Source: Armatimonadota bacterium
GTDB lineage: Bacteria > Armatimonadota > Fimbriimonadia > Fimbriimonadales > Fimbriimonadaceae
DNA: 64,000 nt
Assembly: GCA_020438215.1 (NCBI GenBank)
Contig: JAGQUX010000010.1
Span: forward strand, 1-64,000
Reading direction: 5' to 3'
The notes beneath the pieces were generated by a model. That model was not told the origin of the DNA. It searched no databases and was given only the letters and a program-made list of their open reading frames with translations. Both the position numbers and the translations under genes were made by a program. This document shows positions 32,944 to 41,896 of the stretch, piece by piece; positions within the stretch are counted from its first letter, which is position 1, and each line of letters starts with the position of its first letter.

Positions 32944-33392
32944 CTTCGCTTTTGACGTTCAAAGTATTCTATTCCATCATTCGGCTTGAAAAACGTTCGA
33001 ATTGTGAGATCTTCGTTATAGGCAATGAACTCGTTATGCTTCGTTTGGTACTTCACATAAGTATGGTCTTGCCGTTCAAAATACAAGACGACTGAGTTCT
33101 CGGGTGTGTCGCGGAGTTGTTGTGCTTTTCGCAAGTACTCATCTTTCGTGATTTTCCCAAACTCACTGCCGTGCTTTTCGTAGTGCTCATCCAAACTCCG
33201 CCTGCTCGTGAAGCCGATGTCGGGAAAGGTAGCAGGAAACACCTCGGTAAAAGGTGCGGTCTCTTTGATCTCAACAACTTTTGGTGGCGGTGACTTCTTC
33301 GGCGAAAAAACCACGAACAAGATGATCGCCACGGCGATAGCCGCAGTTGTGTAGAACCGTTGCTTCTCCGGCGGAATGAAAGGCTTCTTCAA
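32940..33392 (-). CDS. Membrane-anchored protein with a polymorphic-toxin-type nuclease-like domain
   Basis: The 150-aa protein has one membrane helix (about 13-29), a Pro/Lys linker (31-38) and a C-terminal domain of about 90 residues. That domain has the pattern LDEHYEKHGSEFGKITKDEYLRKA-, YFERQDHTYVKY and IRTFFKP..GIEYFE (His70, His74, Lys136). I recognise this as the pattern of a C-terminal toxin domain of the barnase/colicin D/EndoU-like nuclease group found in Rhs and CDI proteins. Here it stands alone on a membrane anchor rather than a large secretion scaffold. Followed by a candidate immunity gene with 4-nt overlap. Activity is untested. Confidence 0.5.
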   Translation of the reverse strand: MKKPFIPPEKQRFYTTAAIAVAIILFVVFSPKKSPPPKVVEIKETAPFTEVFPATFPDIGFTSRRSLDEHYEKHGSEFGKITKDEYLRKAQQLRDTPENSVVLYFERQDHTYVKYQTKHNEFIAYNEDLTIRTFFKPNDGIEYFERQKRR

Positions 33393-33396
33393 AGCG

Positions 33397-34806
33397 TTAG
33401 TTTTGCTTCTTGCCCTGGTCGAGTTGAACCATCGTTCCCATCAAGGTCTTTTCTGCGCCGCCGACGTCTCCGCGTTGGATGGCTTGCATGGCTAGCGTGA
33501 CTTCTTGAGCTTCAGATCCGCGCCCATCTTGAACTAGGAGTGCTTGCGTTTTGGCTAAGTCTTGCAAGGCTTGGGCAGATGTGATCGCCTGCGTTTTCAG
33601 ACCCATGATTGTCTTTTCAACAACACGACCAGCGGCACTGATTTCGCTCGCGGCGGCGACTTTCGGATTGACGGGGCAGGAGAATTTCGCCGAATCCGAA
33701 GTGAATTCCATCATAAAGTCTACGGGGACGGTCTGTGTTCCACCAGATAGCGGCTGGAAGTGAATTTTGCCTTCAGCGACGCGGTATTGGCCGAGCGGGT
33801 GGTTCGGGAACTCTACGTCAAGAACGACCTGGATCGTGTTGCCTTGCTCTAGATCGGCGAGGTCAAGAGTAAAGGAATCACCATCGGGAAGGGGACTCAA
33901 GCCGGTGCATCCACGAAGGCTCACCCATCGCGCCAGCTTGACATCGAGCTTGAGGTTGGTGCTCATTGTCGACATCATCTTGCCGAGCTCGTTACGGAAA
34001 ATCTCGGGGATGAGGTGCGGCTCAGGGATGTAGTAGTAGTTACCACCGGCTTTCTTAGCCATTGCCGCCAGAAGCTCTTCGTTGTATTCCGGCCCAAAAC
34101 CGAGGAAGGTGATCGTAATGCCTTTTTGCTTTGTGTCGCCTGCGTGCTGGACGAGGGGATGGAATTCCTTGATGCCAGCGGTGGGTTCGCCATCGGTGAG
34201 GACGACCATTCGCGTCACGCGACCTGATTCACCTAGCATCTGTTGAAGCTGTTGTGATCCGAGCGTGATTCCGTCGTACAGGTTGGTGGTGTAGCCGGGC
34301 TGGAGTTGAGCAATACCGTTCTTGACGGCTTGTCGGTCGGTCACACGCTGAGGAGCCATCAGCACTTCAACGATTTCATCAAAGACAACGATCGAGAGCA
34401 CATCGTTCGGGCTGAGAAGATCGACAAGCTGGTTGCATGCCTGTTTCGCGTAGTCAAGCGGCGCGCCTTCCATACTGCCTGATCGGTCAATCACCAAGCA
34501 AAGATTGAGCGGAGCCCGGGCTCCACCAGTGGCAACTCCGGGCAACCCCGGTTCGCGCGGAGCGGTGATTTCGAGCAAGAATTGCTCGCGGGCTGGCCCG
34601 TTCGCCATTGTAGCTTCGCGGCTAGCAGTCAATTCAAATGTGAGCGGCTGACTAGGAGACCATGCCTGTGTCCGATTCGGGTCGCCACCAGGAGGGGAAG
34701 TCATGGCTTGGGTGCGACCGAGGTCTGGCCCACCAATCATTGTGCGATTGGGATCAACTTGCGGCCCGCCGATGACGGTCTTGTTCGGATCAATAGGATT
34801 GCTCAT
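33397..34806 (-). CDS. VWA-domain protein with N-terminal Thr repeats
   Basis: The 469-aa soluble protein has four short repeats at its N-terminus: DPNKTV (Thr10), DPNRTM (Thr22), DLGRTQ (Thr32) and DPNRTQ (Thr46), two followed by IGGP. A von Willebrand A domain follows with an intact MIDAS (DRSGSM, Asp107, Ser109, Ser111), then a VIT-like beta-rich C-terminal part and a helical tail. The two genes just upstream on the same strand encode FHA proteins, which bind phosphothreonine, so the Thr repeats look like FHA ligands. No kinase is present in the window. Metal-dependent protein binding by the VWA is likely; the partner is unknown. Confidence 0.85.
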   Translation of the reverse strand: MSNPIDPNKTVIGGPQVDPNRTMIGGPDLGRTQAMTSPPGGDPNRTQAWSPSQPLTFELTASREATMANGPAREQFLLEITAPREPGLPGVATGGARAPLNLCLVIDRSGSMEGAPLDYAKQACNQLVDLLSPNDVLSIVVFDEIVEVLMAPQRVTDRQAVKNGIAQLQPGYTTNLYDGITLGSQQLQQMLGESGRVTRMVVLTDGEPTAGIKEFHPLVQHAGDTKQKGITITFLGFGPEYNEELLAAMAKKAGGNYYYIPEPHLIPEIFRNELGKMMSTMSTNLKLDVKLARWVSLRGCTGLSPLPDGDSFTLDLADLEQGNTIQVVLDVEFPNHPLGQYRVAEGKIHFQPLSGGTQTVPVDFMMEFTSDSAKFSCPVNPKVAAASEISAAGRVVEKTIMGLKTQAITSAQALQDLAKTQALLVQDGRGSEAQEVTLAMQAIQRGDVGGAEKTLMGTMVQLDQGKKQN

Positions 34807-34837
34807 AGTTCTTGCTCTCTCTTACTTATTCTAATAC

Positions 34838-36226
34838 TTACTCGACTTGGAAGGTGGATGTGCCAATTTGCACTGTGTCACCGGGATTCGCCGCCGCATT
34901 AGTGATGCGCTGACCATTGACAAAGGTTCCGTTTGTGCTACCGAGGTCATCCACCTGCACCCCAGTTGGGGTTTGGCTGATGCGGGCATGACGCCTAGAA
35001 ACTTGTGAATCGAAAGCTACTGGAATTGTAGGGAGTTCGCGTCCAATTTCCAGGGCACCCGACACAGGAAATCTTTGCCCAGTGAGTGGCCCGCTGACAC
35101 ACACCAGAGTGCGTCCGGCTGGTTGGGCTTGTGGTTGTGGGGAAACCGCCATTGTTGGGTTGCTTGATGTAACCGGTTGTTGAGGCTGCATCGGCTGTTG
35201 CATGGGTTGGGCTGGTTGCTGATGCATTGCCCCTTGTTGAACTGGATTGATGGGTTGCCCCATTCCGCTTCCGCCCACCATGACGCCCTTGGCTCTGGCT
35301 TCGTGAGCGCGTTGCGCGGCTCCTTGCTTCATCAAGAATTGCAATTGGAACCCGGCGATGTTGATCGTGTCGCCCGGGTTGAGCGGAGTCACTTGCCCGA
35401 CCTTTTGACCGTTGATCCCCACGCCCATTGGTGAACCAGCATCTTCGAGGAAGTAAGCCGCTCCTTGCTTGACAATGACAGCGTGCAGGGGAGCGACATT
35501 GGTATCTCCGAATAGAGGAACATGGGCGCGTTCATCTCGCCCGATATTTGTGCGAGTTGCGTCCACGGGCCATTCTTTGCCTTCGTTACGACCAAGGACA
35601 AGGCGAATCCACGCCTGACGCGTTGCGTTTTCAATCAAAGCGGTAAAGAGGCCAATCGTGAGCCCGAGAAGACATGCCAGAAGTGCGCGTGCGGGTCCAC
35701 CGATTTCCTCCGCACCTCCGACCCCACTCATCAACGGGCCGAGAACTGCTCCGATGGGATCGAACGCGAGTCCGCCGGCGAAACCGCCGATTAATCCCCC
35801 GACAGCTCCAGAGATAATGCTCCGAAGGGAGAACTGCGTTGAACCGATTGCGGCGCCAAGAAAAAGCCCGAGTGGAGCAAATGCAATTGTGCGCGGGATC
35901 ATGTGGAAGCCGGGTTGAGTTGCCCAGCCAGGAAACATCGCTTCTGAGATACCGCCGCCCAGAGAATAGCCAAACAATCCTCCAACTGCTCCGAGCACTG
36001 CGCCTAACAATCCAGAAAGCGCAATGTTTCGGATGCCGCCTTTGTTATAGCCTTGAAGCAAGCCAGCTCCCAAACCGATAGCACTGACAATCAGTAGAAC
36101 CATTCGTTGTTCGGCAGCGGCCCAATTCGTCGAATGGATGTTATCGGGCAAGAACGGCTCGGTAATGAGCCACGCGCAAAACGCGAACAGAGTGCAGACT
36201 AGCGCACGAAAGAAAACTCGCCCCAT
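34838..36226 (-). CDS. Polytopic membrane protein with two FHA domains
   Basis: The 462-aa protein starts with a glycine-zipper-rich membrane region of about six helices (residues 5-200). An FHA-like domain follows (about 205-300, with TNIGRD near 226), then a Gln/Pro/Met-rich linker (QQPAQPMQQPMQ), then a full FHA domain (373-462) with IGR (394), SRRH (410) and GSTNGT (429). The second domain has the residues that bind pThr peptides. It lies between the VWA gene (31 nt) and a second FHA gene (12 nt), so they form one operon, and the VWA repeats may be its ligands. Confidence 0.85.
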   Translation of the reverse strand: MGRVFFRALVCTLFAFCAWLITEPFLPDNIHSTNWAAAEQRMVLLIVSAIGLGAGLLQGYNKGGIRNIALSGLLGAVLGAVGGLFGYSLGGGISEAMFPGWATQPGFHMIPRTIAFAPLGLFLGAAIGSTQFSLRSIISGAVGGLIGGFAGGLAFDPIGAVLGPLMSGVGGAEEIGGPARALLACLLGLTIGLFTALIENATRQAWIRLVLGRNEGKEWPVDATRTNIGRDERAHVPLFGDTNVAPLHAVIVKQGAAYFLEDAGSPMGVGINGQKVGQVTPLNPGDTINIAGFQLQFLMKQGAAQRAHEARAKGVMVGGSGMGQPINPVQQGAMHQQPAQPMQQPMQPQQPVTSSNPTMAVSPQPQAQPAGRTLVCVSGPLTGQRFPVSGALEIGRELPTIPVAFDSQVSRRHARISQTPTGVQVDDLGSTNGTFVNGQRITNAAANPGDTVQIGTSTFQVE

Positions 36227-36238
36227 AAATCACTCAAC

Positions 36239-37447
36239 TCAAGTTTCATATCGGTACTGAATCGCGCCAAATTGAACTTGGTCTCCTGATTGTAGGACGG
36301 TGGGAGAGGCTATCTCGATTCCATTGACGTAGGTTCCGTTCGTACTTCCTTCATCGGAAACGGTAACAGAATCGCCAGAACGGGTCAATTTTGCGTGGAG
36401 TCGAGAGACGCTCGATTCACCTGTGATTGTCAATCCTGCATTCTCACGACCAACGGTGAGTTCACCTTCACTGAGGTTCACGGCAGTTCCATCGCTTCCC
36501 ACAAGCCGTGGATTCGCAGTAATAGGTGTGACCGCTGCAACAGCGGCTCCCGCATCGGATGGGGTGGGTGTCACTCCGCCGAGCTGGATCTTCTCAAGCG
36601 GTTTGTTTTGCGGTTCAACGGGCATCGCTCCAGTTGGGTCGGGAGGATTAGAAGCCTGGATTCCCGCTTGTTTGAGCGCGGCTTCAACCTTGGTTGTGTT
36701 GTTTTTGTAGTACCAATAGATGCCGTAGCCAATGCCGCCCACCAAGCCAAAGCCGATCAAATAATTGAACAGAACCGCCAGCGGAGAGCGAGTGGTTTTT
36801 GGCTCATCTTTCTCTTTGGAATCTGCTTTGGGGGCATCACCTTCGGTTGCCGTTGTGCCAACTGATGCAACTGGCTCAATGAAGTCAGGGGCACTAATTT
36901 CGATTTTGTGTGATGGCCCATCGGCAGGGACTGAGTGTAGTTCTGTGTCTGTCTGCTTGGTGTCGTTATCGTAGGAAAGCGAAATTTTTAGATCAGGATT
37001 GGGGAGGTTATAGAGGGTGATCTCAGCATTCTCTTTATCAAGCAGGTTGCGGGAGTTGGTGGTTGCTCCGATAGCGACAATGAGATTGACATTGTTCACC
37101 GGCCCTTTTGCATTCTTCACCGCGATGGTCACGCTGTAAACGCGTTTGAAGGCATCGGCTTTAGGAGCCCAATCCTTCGTCTTCATGATGTCAGCCAGAG
37201 AGGATTCGGCAACACGACCAGTTTGCGGATCGTGAGCATAGACAGTTGATGTGCTCGGATTTTCGGCGGTGGTGAACTCTAGCTCTTTGGTGTCACTGAG
37301 CGTAGATTTTGGCTTGGCGTAGTGATTGATCGAATCCGAAACCCAAATCTCGAAAGCGCCGTCGCGGGGCATGGTGACTTTGAAAGTCGAGTCTGCGAAC
37401 GAGACTACGGCTAATAGCCCGAGTAAAAATGCGGTGATTGCTCTCAC
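36239..37447 (-). CDS. Secreted/anchored protein with one C-terminal FHA domain
   Basis: The 402-aa protein has a signal peptide (about 1-18), an outside domain with beta character (about 20-190), a membrane helix (about 225-248), a Pro-rich stretch and a C-terminal FHA domain (about 317-402) with VGREN, SRLHA and GSTNGTYVNG. A type I membrane protein with an intracellular FHA would couple an envelope event to phosphothreonine binding. It is the first gene of the FHA-FHA-VWA operon and its start overlaps the nnr stop by 4 nt. Confidence 0.83.
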   Translation of the reverse strand: MRAITAFLLGLLAVVSFADSTFKVTMPRDGAFEIWVSDSINHYAKPKSTLSDTKELEFTTAENPSTSTVYAHDPQTGRVAESSLADIMKTKDWAPKADAFKRVYSVTIAVKNAKGPVNNVNLIVAIGATTNSRNLLDKENAEITLYNLPNPDLKISLSYDNDTKQTDTELHSVPADGPSHKIEISAPDFIEPVASVGTTATEGDAPKADSKEKDEPKTTRSPLAVLFNYLIGFGLVGGIGYGIYWYYKNNTTKVEAALKQAGIQASNPPDPTGAMPVEPQNKPLEKIQLGGVTPTPSDAGAAVAAVTPITANPRLVGSDGTAVNLSEGELTVGRENAGLTITGESSVSRLHAKLTRSGDSVTVSDEGSTNGTYVNGIEIASPTVLQSGDQVQFGAIQYRYET

Positions 37448-38979
37448 GATTCTGTGAGTTTAGCCCGAGCGGCGGACAACTGGAGTATCACATCGCGGGC
37501 AGTGAAGCCAATTGCACCAGTTTCTGCGGCGGCAAGGTCGCCAGCGAGCCCATGCCAGAACATCCCGGCGGCGGCGGCTTCGCAAGGCGGAATCTCTTGT
37601 CCTAGGAGCGTTGCAATGACTCCAGCGAGGACATCGCCCATGCCTGCGCTCGCCATCCCGGGGTTGCCGGTGGAGTTAACAAGACAGGGAAGTCCGGGCG
37701 CAGAAGCGAGGCTGTACGGCCCTTTCAAAATAATGGCCTTACCAAATTTTTCAACCGCCTCGCGGACAGAAGCAAAGCGATCGGCCTGAACTTCCGCAAT
37801 CGTGGAATGAAGCAAGCGGCTCATCTCGCCGGGATGAGGGGTGAGGACGCATTCGCAGTCCGGGAGCTGAACACCAAGGCTTACTGCGTTTAATGCATCG
37901 GCATCAATGCAGCTGGGGACATCCCAATCGCTCCAGACCTTGCTGAGAAAATCAACAACTTGTGGTTCGTGGGTCAAGCCAGGGCCAAAAAGCGCACCGT
38001 TGAACTTTGATTTCTGGGCAAGGACTAGATCAGCGGATTCTCGGGTTAGGATGCCGTTTTCTTCAGGAAGAGGCATCAAAACAGCCTCTGGGCAGTGGGT
38101 CATCACCGCATCACAAACCGAATCAATCGCGGCTACGGTGACCATCCCGGCTCCGCTCCGGATCGCGGCTTTGGCGGAAAGTGCCGCCGCACCCCGCATA
38201 GCATGAGAGCCGGCCACGATCAAGATATGCCCGTTTGCTCCCTTGTGCGAAGCGCGAAGTCGTTCGGGGATCACATTACAAACGCCGCAACCGTCTAAGA
38301 TCATGGCGTCAGTGGGTTCGCCCAGTAGCCGAGGCGGAAAACCGATGTGCTCAACTGTCCAATGGCCTGCGTGTTCGAGCCCAATCCCTTGGAAAAGGAA
38401 CGGCTTGGGATTCCCGAACGTGATTGTTCGCATCGCCCAGATGGATTCGCCTAGTTCGTCGCCACTATCGGTGTGGATACCGCTCGGGACATCAACCGCA
38501 ATGATGGGGACACCAGCCCGATTCATGGCACTGATTGCCTCAGCTGGTTTGCCTTGGATCATCCCTTCTGCGCCAATCCCGATGATTGCATCTACGAGGA
38601 CATCGTTCATGCCGAGGCATTCCATTTTCATCTCCCAGCGATCATCGCGGGGAAAGATGGGCATGAGCCCATAGGCTTGGAGTTGAAGGAGCTGGAGGCG
38701 GCATTCTTCACGAAGATCTGCCTCTTCCGCCGTCATTAAAACGGTGACGGTGAATCCACGTTCATGGGCTAGGCGAGCAACGACAAGCCCATCTCCGCCG
38801 TTGTTGCCTTTCCCGCAAACAACGGCAATCTTTCCGCCATCGGGGAGGAATTCCTGAACTGCTTGAAAGACAGCCAAACCCGCTCGTTCCATGAGAACGA
38901 TGGCTGGCATTCCATATTCTTCCGTTGCGCGCCGATCAAGCTCGCGGGAGTGTTCTGATCGTGATATCCACACAGACAA
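37444..38979 (-). CDS. nnr: Bifunctional NAD(P)H-hydrate epimerase/dehydratase
   Basis: The enzyme repairs damaged NADHX and NADPHX. The 511-aa protein has the epimerase (YjeF N) domain with ERAG, GKGNNGGDGLVVAR and a DVPSGIHTDSG segment, then the ADP-dependent dehydratase domain, with GSHAMRGAA-LSAKAAIRSGAG, LTPHPGEMSRL and NPGMASAGMGDVLAG. Full length is typical of the fused form. The first codon could be the TTG at 38979 or the GTG at 38973; the ribosome site is weak. It overlaps the FHA gene downstream by 4 nt, so it heads that operon. Confidence 0.92.
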   Translation of the reverse strand: MSVWISRSEHSRELDRRATEEYGMPAIVLMERAGLAVFQAVQEFLPDGGKIAVVCGKGNNGGDGLVVARLAHERGFTVTVLMTAEEADLREECRLQLLQLQAYGLMPIFPRDDRWEMKMECLGMNDVLVDAIIGIGAEGMIQGKPAEAISAMNRAGVPIIAVDVPSGIHTDSGDELGESIWAMRTITFGNPKPFLFQGIGLEHAGHWTVEHIGFPPRLLGEPTDAMILDGCGVCNVIPERLRASHKGANGHILIVAGSHAMRGAAALSAKAAIRSGAGMVTVAAIDSVCDAVMTHCPEAVLMPLPEENGILTRESADLVLAQKSKFNGALFGPGLTHEPQVVDFLSKVWSDWDVPSCIDADALNAVSLGVQLPDCECVLTPHPGEMSRLLHSTIAEVQADRFASVREAVEKFGKAIILKGPYSLASAPGLPCLVNSTGNPGMASAGMGDVLAGVIATLLGQEIPPCEAAAAGMFWHGLAGDLAAAETGAIGFTARDVILQLSAARAKLTES

Positions 38980-39031
38980 GGCTTGCAGACCAAACGTCTG
39001 CGACGAATTCTACGAAAGAAATTTCGATTTG

Positions 39032-39379
39032 TTACTCATCCACGCGCGAGAAGTAGATCACGGTACAAAGATTGTTCGGCGTGATGAACTCTCCATATAC
39101 CCGCGAGAGGAAGGCGATGACATCATCTTCGGAGCGGAATTCGGGGTTCTCGCGTTCAATGTCTCTCGGTGAAAGTTCTTTGAGCGGCTTGACTTCCACC
39201 CGGTCGATGATTGCGCTGTACAGCTTTTGTCGTCGCCCGAATCGTGGCCCAACAACAACCCAAACGATCATCCCGGCTTGGTATTTGTCGGATTTATCGC
39301 CCAGACGAATCGTGACGGACTTTCGACCGCCGCGCAACAGATCATCATATAACTCGGAGTAGAAATTCAAGGCAAACAT
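39032..39379 (-). CDS. ASCH-superfamily small protein
   Basis: The 115-aa protein begins ALNFYSELYDDLLRGGRKSVTIRLGDKSDKYQ and contains WVVVGPRFG, LKELSPRDIERENPEF and a C-terminal VIYFSRV. This is the barrel pattern of an ASCH domain, a PUA-like fold thought to bind RNA or modified nucleotides. Related ASCH proteins cleave or bind modified cytidine, but no such role can be assigned here. It is separate from nnr by 52 nt on the same strand and divergent from the hydrolase gene. Confidence 0.75.
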   Translation of the reverse strand: MFALNFYSELYDDLLRGGRKSVTIRLGDKSDKYQAGMIVWVVVGPRFGRRQKLYSAIIDRVEVKPLKELSPRDIERENPEFRSEDDVIAFLSRVYGEFITPNNLCTVIYFSRVDE

Positions 39380-39433
39380 GAGAACGCTGTGTCATTGTAT
39401 CCTGATTGAGCAGTTTTGCCAAGGTGAGTTGAT

Positions 39434-40327
39434 TTGAGCTGGTTATTAGCAATTGGAATTGGGGTTCTTGCCGCGATTGTCGTGGGGTATCTGGGTGTTC
39501 TCATCGCCGCAGGAGTGGTGAGCCTCTTCCCGCCACGAGTTTTTCAGTTTCTCTCACCTGGACAGCTAGGCTACAAGCAAGAAAATGTTCGCTTTGATAC
39601 GGAAGATGGGGTGAGCCTCGCGGCTTGGTGGGTGCCACAAGAAAGCGATACGGTCGTGATTGCCTGCCACGGGTACTTGGTAAATCGGAGTGAGTGGGTT
39701 TCTACAATTACGTTCCTTGGCCCGCACAAGATCAGTTGTCTGTTTTTTGACCACCGCCGCCAGGGAAGCAGCGGCGGCACCAAGGTTGGGCTTGGACAAT
39801 CGGAACGGGCAGATGTTCATGCGGCAATTGAGTTTGTGAAATCAAGAAAGCCAAATGCGAGGATTGTTCTGCTTGGGAGTTCGCTGGGTGGAGTGGCGGC
39901 AGTTCTCGCTGCGGCAGAAAAACCAGAAACCGTAGATGCCTTGATCCTCGATGCACCGTACCGCACCCTTGATGAAGCCCTCAGGGGTTGGTGGCCGTTC
40001 TTGCTCGGAAAAACTTGGGCGACTTTGCTTTCTCCCACCCGGTGGATAGCCCGTGTTATGCTTGGTTTTCGTCCAGCGGATGTGCGGGTGGATCGCGCTT
40101 TGCAGAAGCTCCATGATAAGCCGATCTTGCTCAGCTACGGGGATCGTGACCCCTTGGTGCCGAAGGAGTCGATCGAGCGCATGGTGGAATCATCTGGCCC
40201 GAATACAAAGCTGCTTCTCTTTGAGGGAGCAACCCACGGAGCCGGGCGAATGGCTGATCCAGCGCGATTTAGGAACGAAGTGCTGGATTTCCTCAAGTCT
40301 TATGATTTGATTAAGTCTGAAAACTAA
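39434..40327 (+). CDS. Alpha/beta hydrolase, membrane-anchored
   Basis: The 297-aa protein has an N-terminal membrane helix (about 5-30) and an alpha/beta-hydrolase domain: oxyanion-region HGYLVNRSEW (79-88), nucleophile Ser150 in GSSLG, the Asp in YGDRDPLVP (237/239) and His268 in GATHGA. It belongs to the COG1073/BAAT-like group of small anchored hydrolases; the substrate is unknown. The start is a TTG at 39434 preceded by AAGGTGA, and it is the first start to contain the membrane helix. It is divergent from the ASCH gene. Confidence 0.8.
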   Translation: MSWLLAIGIGVLAAIVVGYLGVLIAAGVVSLFPPRVFQFLSPGQLGYKQENVRFDTEDGVSLAAWWVPQESDTVVIACHGYLVNRSEWVSTITFLGPHKISCLFFDHRRQGSSGGTKVGLGQSERADVHAAIEFVKSRKPNARIVLLGSSLGGVAAVLAAAEKPETVDALILDAPYRTLDEALRGWWPFLLGKTWATLLSPTRWIARVMLGFRPADVRVDRALQKLHDKPILLSYGDRDPLVPKESIERMVESSGPNTKLLLFEGATHGAGRMADPARFRNEVLDFLKSYDLIKSEN

Positions 40328-40431
40328 TTTGCATCGGATCGCAGGTTCAATTCGTATTGAGATATGCGAGCTAGATTTTCGCCACGGGGGTCGAAAATCA
40401 ACCTGAGAAGGATCTCATCTCGCCCGATCAT

Positions 40432-40947
40432 ATGGATATGCCTTCTACCACCGAGCCTTGGCTGATCACCGAATTGAAGCGGCTTGCGATCACGCAACCG
40501 GAAAAATTCGATCAGATTGCCGATCATTTGCGTGCATTCCACGGCCCGCTTTTTGAAAAGTTGGCTCTTTCTGCGCTAGAACATGGAGTTCTGGAACCGG
40601 AAGAATGTGCGATCTGCCTTGCGACAGATGTTTCGAGCGTAGCAATGCGCTTGGAAATCTTCCGCCGCGATGTCAGCGAAGACGGCAACACTCTCCTGAT
40701 TGAGAAAGATGCTCGCGGAGTAGCGCGGGTGACCGGTTCGGAAGTCAAAGTTTGGGAGATTGTGCGGGAATATCGCAAACGCGGCTCTATTGAGGATTTG
40801 GCGGAGGCGTACTCCGGATTTACCGCCGCGGAACTTCGTGCCGCACTCCGTTACGGGGAAGAGCACACCGAAGAGATCGACGCCAAGATTCATGAGTACG
40901 AATCGTTCTTTGCGAACGCAAAGAACTCGTTCATGAAATCGGGTTAG
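40432..40947 (+). CDS. DUF433-domain protein
   Basis: The 171-aa protein ends in a DUF433 helix-turn-helix-like segment: VKVWEIVREYRKRGSIEDLAEAYSGF-, then LRAALRYGEEH and EIDAKIHEYE. DUF433 proteins often serve as antitoxins with VapC-like partners, but no toxin gene is next to this one. The N-terminal 90 residues are a separate helical region. It precedes purC by 46 nt. The ATG at 40432 is followed by another at 40438. Possibly DNA binding; role unknown. Confidence 0.7.
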   Translation: MDMPSTTEPWLITELKRLAITQPEKFDQIADHLRAFHGPLFEKLALSALEHGVLEPEECAICLATDVSSVAMRLEIFRRDVSEDGNTLLIEKDARGVARVTGSEVKVWEIVREYRKRGSIEDLAEAYSGFTAAELRAALRYGEEHTEEIDAKIHEYESFFANAKNSFMKSG

Positions 40948-40993
40948 CCTTAACGTCTCGGTTCTAGGGTGGTTCTGCGGATAGAATCACGGC

Positions 40994-41896
40994 ATGACCT
41001 CGGCGATCCTCTCAACAAAGCTCCCTGCCCTGGGTGAACCCCGCAAGGGCAAGGTGCGCGAGGTCTACGATCTGGGTTCTCAGCTTCTCATTGTCAGTAC
41101 GGATCGCATCAGTGCGTTCGATGTCATCATGGCGAATGGGGTGCCGGACAAGGGCAAAATCCTGAACCATATGAGTGAGTTTTGGTTCAATAAACTCGGT
41201 TCAATTTGCGATCATCACTTGATTTCTGCCAGCGATGATGAGATCAAAGCGGAACTCGGCTCAAACTGGTCGGATGACCTTGCCGGGCGATCTATGCTTG
41301 CGAAGAAAGCAAAACCTCTGACCATCGAATGCGTTGCTCGGGGCTACATCTGCGGGTCACTCTATAAGGAATACAAGGCGCAGGGAGGTGATATCCATGA
41401 TCTGGGATTGCCGGGCGGACTACGTGATGGAGATCGTTTGTCAGAGGTGATCTTTACACCCGCAACCAAAGCCGAAGAGGGTCATGACGAAAACATCAGC
41501 TTTTCCCAAGCGGCAGATCGAGTGGGGCAGGAAGTCGCCGAGCAAGTTCGTGATTGGACACTCAAGATTTACTGTGCGGCGGCGGAGCACGCCGCTACTT
41601 GCGGATTGATTTTGGCGGACACCAAGTTTGAATTTGGGCTGACCGATGACGGAATCATCTGGATTGATGAAGCACTTTCGCCGGATAGTTCGCGTTATTG
41701 GGAGGCAAAAGATTGGGCTCCTGGCGGGCCTCAGCCGAGCTTTGATAAACAGTACGTCCGCGACTTTCTCGAGACGATTGATTGGGATAAGCGACCACCT
41801 GGGCCGACTCTTCCCGAGGATGTTGTGACCAACACCCGCGCCAAATATGTCGAGGCGTATGAGCGCATCACGGGGCGGCAATTCACGAGCGCATGA
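40994..41896 (+). CDS. purC: Phosphoribosylaminoimidazole-succinocarboxamide synthase (SAICAR synthase)
   Basis: PurC joins aspartate to CAIR in purine synthesis. The 300-aa sequence carries GKVREVYDLG, TDRISAFDV, the IECVARGYICGSLYKEY motif, LILADTKFEFG and the Asp-rich WIDEALSPDSSRYW. It is the longer form of the enzyme (E. coli about 237 aa), with a C-terminal extension RPPGPTLPEDVVTNTRAKYVEAYERITG. It overlaps waaA by 4 nt (ATGA), so a purine enzyme and a lipid A enzyme are cotranslated. Confidence 0.95.
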   Translation: MTSAILSTKLPALGEPRKGKVREVYDLGSQLLIVSTDRISAFDVIMANGVPDKGKILNHMSEFWFNKLGSICDHHLISASDDEIKAELGSNWSDDLAGRSMLAKKAKPLTIECVARGYICGSLYKEYKAQGGDIHDLGLPGGLRDGDRLSEVIFTPATKAEEGHDENISFSQAADRVGQEVAEQVRDWTLKIYCAAAEHAATCGLILADTKFEFGLTDDGIIWIDEALSPDSSRYWEAKDWAPGGPQPSFDKQYVRDFLETIDWDKRPPGPTLPEDVVTNTRAKYVEAYERITGRQFTSA

